Assembly (NCBI GenBank): GCA_017628595.1
Contig: JAGBYV010000359.1
Span: forward strand, 1 to 5,025
DNA: 5,025 bases
Origin: Alistipes sp.
Lineage (GTDB): Bacteria > Bacteroidota > Bacteroidia > Bacteroidales > Rikenellaceae
Reading direction: 5' to 3'
Shown here: piece by piece, positions 1 through 5,025 of the stretch
How the letters are laid out: each line of letters opens with the position of its first letter
Numbering within the stretch: the first letter of the stretch is position 1
The notes under the pieces: generated by a model
What the model was told of the DNA's origin: nothing
Databases searched by the model: none
The model's input: only the letters and a program-made list of their open reading frames with translations
Made by a program: the position numbers and the translations under genes

Positions 1-12
1 AAATAGAAAAGT

Positions 13-540
13 ATGGAATTCAAGCAAGTTGTATCGCGTCGTCGCTCGACGCGTAAGTTCCTCCCGACACCCGTCGAGAGAGAGAAGTTGCAGCGCATCG
101 TAGATGCAGCACTCGTTGCCCCCACATCGCGCAATACGCGCTCTACGCGCTTCTATGTGGTTCAGGACAAGCCCACGCTGGAGCGTATGTCGCAGATGCG
201 CGACTACGGCTCGGCTTTTATGAAGGATGCTACGGCAGCCATCGTTGTGGTAAGCGATAAGACCCTTACCGACCTCTGGGTCGATAACTGCGCCATTGCC
301 GCCACCACCATCCAGCTCGCCATCGTTGACGAGGGTCTGGCATCGTGCTGGGTACACGTTAATGACCGTCCCTGTCTTAAGGATGAGCCCGATGGAGCCA
401 AGGCCGACGACTTCCTGCGCTCGCTGCTGGGTATCCCCGAGCACTATGGCATACTCTGCGCCGTGGCTCTCGGTTATTCGGATTATGAGCCCAAGCCCCT
501 GCCACCGTACGAAGGTGAGGAGCGTGTGCACTGGTTATAA
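13..540 (+). CDS. nitroreductase family protein (FMN-dependent oxidoreductase)
   Basis: A 175-residue protein, the usual size of a short nitroreductase-fold flavoprotein. Such enzymes bind FMN as homodimers in the cytoplasm and use NAD(P)H to reduce nitro compounds, quinones or other acceptors; the physiological substrate cannot be read from sequence. Seen directly: the N-terminal FMN-phosphate motif RRRSTRKF (residues 9-16, with Arg10/11, Ser12 and Arg14 as expected contacts), the second signature APTSRNTRSTRFYVV (36-50) in the place of the family's APSxxNxQxWxF, and the C-terminal GYSDYEPKPLPPYEG...VHW stretch (about 154-174), which matches the usual GYP..KP......VHW ending. There is no signal peptide. 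The ATG at 13 is the first possible start because an in-frame TAG sits at 4-6; the short leader is A-rich. Its promoter lies left of the window. It converges on the minus-strand operon and ends directly at a shared terminator. Family assignment is firm; the substrate is unknown. Confidence 0.93.
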   Translation: MEFKQVVSRRRSTRKFLPTPVEREKLQRIVDAALVAPTSRNTRSTRFYVVQDKPTLERMSQMRDYGSAFMKDATAAIVVVSDKTLTDLWVDNCAIAATTIQLAIVDEGLASCWVHVNDRPCLKDEPDGAKADDFLRSLLGIPEHYGILCAVALGYSDYEPKPLPPYEGEERVHWL

Positions 541-568
541 AAAAAGGAGTCGAAAGACTCCTTTTTTT
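541..568. terminator. shared bidirectional intrinsic terminator
   Basis: A perfect inverted repeat AAAAAGGAGTC (541-551) and GACTCCTTTTT (556-566) closes on a GAAA tetraloop (552-555), which is of the stable GNRA class on the + strand. A T run at 562-568 follows the hairpin on the + strand, and the A run at 539-545 gives a matching U tract on the minus strand. It should therefore stop transcription of the nitroreductase gene and of the convergent minus-strand operon. It starts one base after the nitroreductase TAA (538-540), and its T run forms part of the TAA (569-567) of the opposing gene. Confidence 0.92.
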
Positions 569-1151
569 ATCTTAATATTACGGCCCACTCGCGTGGCATC
601 TTACTTCCGATAGGCAGTGTGATGCGCAGTATATGCTCCGTGGCCAAACCCTTACCGTCCTTCTTCGCAGGCACCCATCGTGGTGCCTCGGCCAGTGCCG
701 CGCGTATGCGCTTGAGCAGTTTTCGGTCCGATGACTCCAGCACCTCCTTTTCGCGTGCCACACCATCGGGTCCCACTTCGAGCGACATTACGACCTGCGC
801 TATGGGATCCATCTCTCCCCACTTGATGCGTTGCGCTATGTAGTTGCTGAAGCTGGTCTCCTGACCATCCACCTCGAAGCGAGCCTGGCTATCGTAGCGC
901 AGCGTGATGAGGATCACTCCATTTGCTGCATCCTGGCCATACTTGGCTATGGTCGTCTCGTCGGCCGGCAGCAGCTCGTTCGATACGATATCCTCGGGAT
1001 CGATGGCTCTAACCCTCTCTTCGTCCATCCGCTCACCATTAACTATATATATAGGTAGGCGTGGCTTGAAAACCTGTGCCTCGGCGTGCTGTGCTGCGCC
1101 AATGGCAAAGAGTGTTAATACAGAGAGGATGATTATGTTAAATTTTCTCAT
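567..1151 (-). CDS. exported protein with SusC-plug-like segment and TonB C-terminal-like domain
   Basis: A 194-residue protein of unknown function. Residues 1-25 form a signal peptide: a short basic N-terminus, a hydrophobic core (IIILSVLTLFAIGAA) and an AEA|Q type signal peptidase I site. There is no lipobox cysteine. Residues about 32-85 (LPIYIVNGERM... IDPEDIVSNELL... YGQDAANGVILITLR) resemble the TonB-dependent-receptor plug motif of SusC proteins (PLYVVDG... I.P.DI.SIEVLKD.SA...YG..AANGVI.ITTK). Residues about 104-181 resemble a TonB C-terminal domain: YIAQRIKW, then VVMSLEVGPDGVAREKEVLES, then APRWVPAKKDGKG and a final ITLPI strand. There is no beta barrel, Pro-rich linker or uncleaved transmembrane anchor, so a soluble periplasmic protein is likely. 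Similar plug-like segments occur at the ends of some Bacteroidota BlaR1/M56 proteins, which is an alternative origin. The ATG overlaps the stop of the upstream DUF2490-like gene (TAATG), so translation is probably coupled. Domain calls are from pattern recognition; the role is inferred only. Confidence 0.85.
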   Translation of the reverse strand: MRKFNIIILSVLTLFAIGAAQHAEAQVFKPRLPIYIVNGERMDEERVRAIDPEDIVSNELLPADETTIAKYGQDAANGVILITLRYDSQARFEVDGQETSFSNYIAQRIKWGEMDPIAQVVMSLEVGPDGVAREKEVLESSDRKLLKRIRAALAEAPRWVPAKKDGKGLATEHILRITLPIGSKMPREWAVILR

Positions 1152-1930
1152 TACAATTTAAATTTATACTCAACGCAGATCACGTGCGCACACAAACGCT
1201 CGAGTGCCCACTTCTCCACATCGCCCGTCGCTGTGTCGTACTTGTTCTTGTACGAACGATTCAGGTTGAGCATATAATGCAGATCCATCTTATGCTTCTC
1301 ACCCAGCTTAACCTCGCTACCCAGTACCAGTCGCACGCGGTTGATGTAGTTGTCTCGGTGGAGCGGATCGCGCAAATAGTTTTCCACCACTTTGGGAGCA
1401 TTGAGTGTTGTATATAGCTCGACGTATGCGTAGGGCTTCCAGTCCGATGAGTTGTTGTAAGCCGCCTTCAGTCGCGTGCGCAGTGTGGTAAATGGATCGG
1501 GTGTCTCGAACTCGTTGGTCTCATAACTACGCACCACAAAACGTATGCGTTCACGCAGCGACAAGTCGAAACGTCCCAGCTTCAGCTTTCCTGTCACGTT
1601 GAAGTTTATGCGGTGCTTTATGCGCCAGTCATCGGCTCCCTTTCTCTCGTTCACGAAGGCATACTCGGTGCCCACCTCCAGGAATCGCCACGGCTCATAA
1701 TCGAGCGTAAGGCTCGAGAGAACCTTGTCCACATCTCCCAGCATGTTCTTTAGTCGCAGCTGCTCGCCCCAGGTGAGTGACCACTTATCCGAGAGTGGAA
1801 TCTCCATCGAGGCTTTGAATCGTGCCTGCAGGTCGCTCTCCGACGAGTCTGCAAGAGCAGGTATTGAAGTTTGCGCCGAGGCGCCGAGGGCAAGTAAGGT
1901 GGTTGCTACAAGTAGTAGTAATCGCTTCAT
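1151..1930 (-). CDS. DUF2490-like outer-membrane beta-barrel protein
   Basis: A 259-residue protein from the chosen ATG. Residues 1-19 are a clear signal peptide (MKRLLLLVATTLLALGASA, then Q). The mature part alternates hydrophobic and polar residues and is rich in charged and aromatic positions, with strand-like repeats such as WSLTWGEQLRLKN (50-62), FLEVGTEYAFVNE (83-95), WRIKHRINFNVTG (102-114) and FDLSLRERIRFVVRS (121-135), ending in a strand-like VICVEYKFKL. The spaced R-rich strands (LRLKN, HRINF, RERIR, RTRLK) are typical of the DUF2490 family of Bacteroidota outer-membrane proteins, whose function is unknown. A GTG 14 codons upstream (1972) is in frame, but it overlaps the last base of the probable promoter -7 element, would place a polar stretch before the signal peptide, and is rejected. 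The stop shares one base with the downstream plug/TonB_C gene, and both are probably one transcript ending at the 541-566 hairpin. The barrel and export calls are good; the family name is likely but not proven. Confidence 0.82.
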   Translation of the reverse strand: MKRLLLLVATTLLALGASAQTSIPALADSSESDLQARFKASMEIPLSDKWSLTWGEQLRLKNMLGDVDKVLSSLTLDYEPWRFLEVGTEYAFVNERKGADDWRIKHRINFNVTGKLKLGRFDLSLRERIRFVVRSYETNEFETPDPFTTLRTRLKAAYNNSSDWKPYAYVELYTTLNAPKVVENYLRDPLHRDNYINRVRLVLGSEVKLGEKHKMDLHYMLNLNRSYKNKYDTATGDVEKWALERLCAHVICVEYKFKL

Positions 1931-1971
1931 GTGTTTTGTCGTTTTTGTCAGTGAGCAATAGGCTCCAATCA

Positions 1972-1979
1972 CAAAAGTA
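1972..1979 (-). promoter_or_regulatory. probable -7 element of the DUF2490/TonB_C operon promoter
   Basis: On the minus strand this reads TACTTTTG, an exact match to the Bacteroides -7 consensus TAnnTTTG. It lies 41 bases before the chosen ATG at 1930, so a start of transcription near 1965 would give a leader of roughly 35 bases. No TTTG is found at the expected -33 distance (about 1999-2004, which reads CTGC on the minus strand). The promoter may be weak or need an activator, or the match may be chance in AT-rich DNA. A small interrupted palindrome, GCAGTAATCTGC (1999-2010), sits at the -33 position. Confidence 0.5.
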
Positions 1980-2033
1980 ACACTTTTTTTTAATTAACGC
2001 AGTAATCTGCTCTTTTTGTATAGTGCCTGCAAT

Positions 2034-2065
2034 AAAAAAAAGGCTACCCCTACGCAGGGTAGCCT
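2034..2065 (-). terminator. intrinsic terminator of the S46 peptidase gene
   Basis: A perfect 9-bp stem AGGCTACCC (2041-2049) / GGGTAGCCT (2057-2065) with a 7-base loop. On the minus strand it is followed by an unbroken T run (complement of the A run at 2034-2040). It begins 21 bases after the peptidase stop codon at 2087. It separates that transcript from the downstream DUF2490 operon, which then needs its own promoter. The + strand has no U tract after the hairpin, so it is one-directional. Confidence 0.93.
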
Positions 2066-2086
2066 ATGCTGAAAGATTGCTTGTTA

Positions 2087-4168
2087 TTATTTGGTTACGA
2101 TGTCCAGCTCGCTCATGATATGCTTGCAGCCTGCAAACTTGTCAATTACGAACAACACGTAGCGCACGTCAACAGCGATGCAACGCTGCAACTCGGGCTC
2201 AAATGCCACGTCGCCCGACATAGCCTCCCAGTTGCCGTCGAAAGCAAGACCGATCAAACGACCCTTGCCATCGATAACGGGTGAACCAGAGTTACCACCC
2301 GTGATGTCGAGGTTGGCCAGGAAACCAACGTGCAGGCGACCATCCTTGTCGGCGTAGGGACCGTAGTCCTTCTTGCTGTGCAACTCCTTGAGCTTCTCCT
2401 CTACGGTGAACTCCAACGGGTTCGACTTATCCTCCTTGGCAATTACACCCTCCAGCGTTGTGAAGTAGTTGTATGTCACAGCATCCGAGGGGTTGTAGGG
2501 CAACACCTGACCATAGGTCAAACGGATTGTGAAGTTGGCATCAGAGTACCACGCCTTCTCGGGCTCCATCTTCATGCGGCCATCAACGTAGAGACGGTGT
2601 GCCTCGTTGTAACGGGGGTTGAGTGACTGATACTCAGGAACAAGAGAGTTGTAGCTCTTGATTACCGACTGTGCCAGAACGTATGCGGGATCCTCCTTGC
2701 GAGCCTCGTCGCTCAGGTTCTTAGCCTTCTCCAGTGAGTAGAATGCTGAGTTGTTGTAGAGCCAGTCAACATACTGGTCGATATTACCACCAAACTGAGT
2801 GTCGATAACCTCTGCATAGATCGAAGGCAGATACTTGGGATCCATATTCTCCTTGGCGATTGCGAACATACGCTTTGCAACCTTGCGGTCGAGCTCCACC
2901 TCATAATCCTTGTAGAATGCATCCAGACGAGCCGTAGCGGTGCGAGCAGCGGTGATGATCTCCACGCCACGCAGGAATGCCTCCTGCAGGTACTGCATCG
3001 AGCCCTCGATAGGAGTGATGGCAGCAACAACCTTCTCCATGTTGGGCAGCGCGTCGATGTAGCGCTCCTCGGGCAGGGTGTTCTTGTCGGCCCACTGCTG
3101 GAACTTACGCTCCTCTGCCTGCTTCTGTGCCTTTACGCCGAGCTTCTGGATACCGTTCGACATACCGATTGAGTTCTTCCAGTAGTTCGATGAGCTGGCA
3201 TACTTCGATGCATACTTGATGCGTACGGCATCGCTTGCCTCCATAGCCTCCCAGAGGATAGCCTGACGCTCGCCACGGATGAAGATGCGCTGCGGGTTGT
3301 CTACCTCCAGCATCTGGTCGATCTCGTATGATGTCATATAACGTGTTGTTGAGCCGGGGAAGCCCATAACCATTGCGAAGTCGTTCTCCTTGTAGCCGGC
3401 AATCGAGATCTCGAGGTGACGCTTGGGCTTGTAGGGTACGTTGTCCTTTGAGTATGCTGCGGGCTTGTTGTCCTTCGATGCATATACACGGAAGATAGAG
3501 AAATCGCCAGTGTGACGGGGCCACATCCAGTTGTCGGTGTCGCCACCAAACTTACCGATTGATGAGGGGGGAGTACCCACCAGACGGATGTCGGTGAAGG
3601 TCTCATAAACGAATGCAAAGTACTGGTTGCCACCGAAGAAAGCTACAACCTGTGCCTGCTGACCCTCGGGCAGACCCTCGTTCATCTTCTTAACCAGTGC
3701 GTCGGTGTTCTCTGCCACGAGCTTCGAACGCTCCTCCTCGCCTGCGATTGAGGGTACGTTGCCAAGGATGGTAGCCGTAACGTCCTCGATCGATACAACG
3801 AAGCGAACTGACAAACCCGGCACGGGCAACTCCTCGCCGTGTGATGACGCCCAGAAACCATACTTCAGGTAGTCGTTCTCAACCGATGACAACGCCTGAA
3901 TAGAGCCGTAGCCACAGTGGTGGTTGGTGAAGATCAGACCCTTCTCCGATACGATCTCTCCCGTGCAGCCGCCACCGAAGATTACGATAGCGTCCTTGAG
4001 CGAAGATTTGTTTACCGAATAAATATCCTCGGCCGAGAGTTTCAGGCCTTTGGACTTCATATCCTTAATGTTCATCTTCTGAAGATAGGGCAACAGCCAC
4101 ATACCCTCGTCTGCCATAGCGGTGAGCGAGAGTGCCGCTGCCGCGAGTGTTAAAAATAGTTTTTTCAT
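2087..4168 (-). CDS. S46 family dipeptidyl-peptidase, DPP7-type
   Basis: A 693-residue exported serine exopeptidase of about the usual S46 length (roughly 700). It should remove dipeptides from free N-termini of peptides in the periplasm, feeding amino-acid or peptide catabolism. Residues 1-19 are a signal peptide (MKKLFLTLAAAALSLTAMA, then DEGMW, the typical mature S46 start). The catalytic triad can be placed by motif: His84 in TNHHCGYGSIQ, Asp222 in PRHTGDFSIFRVYA, and Ser627 in TGGNSGSPV. Asn213-Trp214 in DNWMWPRH match the region that holds the substrate N-terminus in known structures. The position 18 residues after the catalytic Ser is Gly645 (LAFDGNWE); Asp/Glu-specific DPP11 has Arg there, and DPP7 has Gly. 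Broad or hydrophobic P1 preference is therefore predicted. Cys68 and Cys85 flank the catalytic His and could form a disulfide. All key residues are intact. An AAGG (4179-4176) lies 7 bases before the ATG. The gene has its own promoter and terminator, so it appears monocistronic. Confidence 0.96.
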   Translation of the reverse strand: MKKLFLTLAAAALSLTAMADEGMWLLPYLQKMNIKDMKSKGLKLSAEDIYSVNKSSLKDAIVIFGGGCTGEIVSEKGLIFTNHHCGYGSIQALSSVENDYLKYGFWASSHGEELPVPGLSVRFVVSIEDVTATILGNVPSIAGEEERSKLVAENTDALVKKMNEGLPEGQQAQVVAFFGGNQYFAFVYETFTDIRLVGTPPSSIGKFGGDTDNWMWPRHTGDFSIFRVYASKDNKPAAYSKDNVPYKPKRHLEISIAGYKENDFAMVMGFPGSTTRYMTSYEIDQMLEVDNPQRIFIRGERQAILWEAMEASDAVRIKYASKYASSSNYWKNSIGMSNGIQKLGVKAQKQAEERKFQQWADKNTLPEERYIDALPNMEKVVAAITPIEGSMQYLQEAFLRGVEIITAARTATARLDAFYKDYEVELDRKVAKRMFAIAKENMDPKYLPSIYAEVIDTQFGGNIDQYVDWLYNNSAFYSLEKAKNLSDEARKEDPAYVLAQSVIKSYNSLVPEYQSLNPRYNEAHRLYVDGRMKMEPEKAWYSDANFTIRLTYGQVLPYNPSDAVTYNYFTTLEGVIAKEDKSNPLEFTVEEKLKELHSKKDYGPYADKDGRLHVGFLANLDITGGNSGSPVIDGKGRLIGLAFDGNWEAMSGDVAFEPELQRCIAVDVRYVLFVIDKFAGCKHIMSELDIVTK

Positions 4169-4203
4169 ATTGTTACCTTATATTATATTATTCTTTTCGA
4201 GCG

Positions 4204-4234
4204 TAAAGATAGTGCGTTGAGTCGAAATATCAAA
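4204..4234 (-). promoter_or_regulatory. Bacteroides-type promoter of the S46 peptidase gene
   Basis: On the minus strand TTTG (4234-4231) is followed by a 19-base spacer and TATCTTTA (4211-4204). The Bacteroides consensus is TTTG, a spacer of about 19-21, then TAnnTTTG; only the final base of the -7 box differs. Transcription should start around 4196-4198, giving a leader of about 30 bases before the ATG at 4168. The -33 box lies only 3 bases past the stop codon of the upstream DUF697-like gene. There is no terminator between the two genes, so some read-through from upstream is possible. Confidence 0.72.
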
Positions 4235-4237
4235 ATA

Positions 4238-5025
4238 TTACTCCTGCGTCGTACTCTTTTTCAGCGGGTTGAGGCTTGTGATTTTGTCCCACGTCGAACT
4301 CTTCACCGCCCCCGAGATGGTCTCCAGACCATCTTTTGCGATGGCGGGAATCTCCTTGAAGGCGCTCTTGCGCACCTCGCGGCGAATCTTTTTGCGGTTC
4401 TGCTTGAAGTGGCGGCTGCCCATCTCCAGGTATCGCATCGTCATCTTACCCACGCGCAGCGTGAGGTAGGCGTTCATAGCTCCATTTACCGACGAAGCTA
4501 TCAGTGTCTTTGCCAGACCACTCGCAGCCGAACCGAGCAACTCGCTAGCGTCGATCTCGTCGAGGATGTTGTCTGCCAGCGAGATGATGAGCGTCGAAGA
4601 GATAACAATTACATACAACTCAAGGAGTTGCGTTAGCGAGGGACGGCGGTGACGCATTGCCACCAGGCGGTTGATCATCTGCAGGTTCATACCCATAGCC
4701 GTGATGATGTCGAACGACCCGTTCTGGCTTATGGCCGTTACGATAAATACATTGAGCGCCGCTTTGCGCACCACACTCGTCGCCTCCTTGTCGCGCTGCT
4801 CGAGCACCTTGCGCACTCCCTGCAAGGGCGTCTCGGCCTCGGCAAAGAGGTCGTTCTCCTGCTGGTTCATCGCAAGATTTTTGACATAGCGCGTAAGCTC
4901 CGCTGGCTCCATATCGTCCAGTCGCTCGCGCTCATCACCCTTCAGCTCGGGCGTGAAGAGGAATTTCAATGTAGGCCACGCGATAAAGCGTAACAGAAAG
5001 AGCCACAGGATGGTATAGAAGGTCC
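4238..5025 (-). CDS. DUF697/YcjF-like membrane protein (partial, 5' end outside window)
   Basis: The reading frame has no stop from 4238 to the window edge, so the N-terminus is missing; 261 residues plus the stop are visible. A TTG at 4969 could be taken as a start, but the 18 codons before it encode a hydrophobic stretch (TFYTILWLFLLRFIAW...) that looks like a transmembrane helix, so the true start is beyond 5025. After a charged linker, the segment from AALNVFIVTAISQ to VGKMTMRYLE resembles DUF697: a helix followed by FDIITAMGMNLQMINRLVA, a strongly hydrophobic helix ELYVIVISSTLIISLA, a Gly/Ala/Ser-rich helix, and the SVNGAMNAYLTLRVGKMTMRYL stretch that matches the family's NGxxxAxLTxRVGxxxxxY ending. 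A basic tail follows (HFKQNRKKIRREVRK). DUF697 proteins are inner-membrane proteins, often linked with small GTPases; their function is not established. No GTPase motif is visible, but one could lie in the missing part or a neighbour. Confidence 0.82.
   Translation of the reverse strand, partial: TFYTILWLFLLRFIAWPTLKFLFTPELKGDERERLDDMEPAELTRYVKNLAMNQQENDLFAEAETPLQGVRKVLEQRDKEATSVVRKAALNVFIVTAISQNGSFDIITAMGMNLQMINRLVAMRHRRPSLTQLLELYVIVISSTLIISLADNILDEIDASELLGSAASGLAKTLIASSVNGAMNAYLTLRVGKMTMRYLEMGSRHFKQNRKKIRREVRKSAFKEIPAIAKDGLETISGAVKSSTWDKITSLNPLKKSTTQE

Noticed and set aside
567..1151. Reading the small exported protein as a truncated SusC-type receptor (pseudogene)
   Set aside because: The frame is complete with a signal peptide, a start coupled to the previous gene, a TonB_C-like C-terminal half and a proper terminator. 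No barrel remnants are found downstream, where the convergent gene begins at once.
1990..2010. TTAATTAA and GCAGTAATCTGC palindromes upstream of the DUF2490 operon
   Set aside because: Short, AT-rich or only 4-bp arms. Their location near the -33 region is suggestive, but nothing else supports a regulator site.
3105..3524. 139-codon minus-strand open frame inside the S46 peptidase gene
   Set aside because: It lies in another frame within a gene whose catalytic motifs are all intact, and its product has no domain-like character. It is a by-product of the composition of the real gene.
4195..4227. Inverted repeat TTTCGA / TCGAAA flanking the -7 box of the peptidase promoter
   Set aside because: Only 6 bp per arm with a 21-base gap in AT-rich DNA. 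It could be an operator, but chance is a sufficient explanation and there is no second copy in the window.
4217..4636. 139-codon + strand open frame antisense to the DUF697-like gene
   Set aside because: The product is rich in Arg, His and Leu with no recognisable motif. The opposite strand has a coherent membrane protein, and no + strand promoter or ribosome binding site is evident.
4649..4993. 114-codon + strand open frame near the right edge
   Set aside because: It is antisense to the same DUF697-like frame and shows the His/Arg/Leu-rich composition typical of antisense shadows.

Overview
The window looks like chromosomal DNA from a member of the Bacteroidales (Bacteroidota). Support comes from an S46 dipeptidyl-peptidase, a DUF2490-type outer-membrane protein, a small protein with a SusC-like plug segment, and promoter elements of the Bacteroides type (TTTG / TAnnTTTG) rather than the E. 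coli type. Base composition looks near 50-55% G+C by eye (not computed). I cannot name a genus. There are no RNA genes, mobile elements, CRISPR arrays or long repeats, and coding density is high, with no gene-free stretch over about 160 bases.

Layout. A complete nitroreductase-family gene on the + strand (13-540) faces a two-gene minus-strand operon. That operon is a DUF2490-like beta-barrel protein (1930-1151) followed by a small exported protein with plug-like and TonB C-terminal-like segments (1151-567). The two operon genes overlap by one base (TAATG). The convergent nitroreductase and the operon share one bidirectional terminator that fills the 26 bases between their stop codons. Upstream of the operon, 1931-2086 holds its probable promoter and the terminator of the next gene. 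That gene (4168-2087, minus) encodes a complete S46 dipeptidyl-peptidase whose specificity position is Gly, so it is predicted to be the DPP7 type. It has a good Bacteroides-type promoter (TTTG-N19-TATCTTTA) just past the stop codon of the last gene. The last gene is a 5'-truncated DUF697/YcjF-like membrane protein that runs off the right edge (4238-5025, minus).

Function. Three of the five products carry export signals and probably act in the envelope: the peptidase in the periplasm, the DUF2490 protein in the outer membrane, and the plug/TonB_C protein in the periplasm. The DUF697 protein is probably in the inner membrane. Only the DUF2490 and plug/TonB_C pair has a tight genetic link (translational coupling), and it is the least understood part of the window. 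I see no defence, mobile or clearly novel multi-gene system. The most unusual item is the small plug-like plus TonB_C-like protein with a cleavable signal peptide in place of a membrane anchor.
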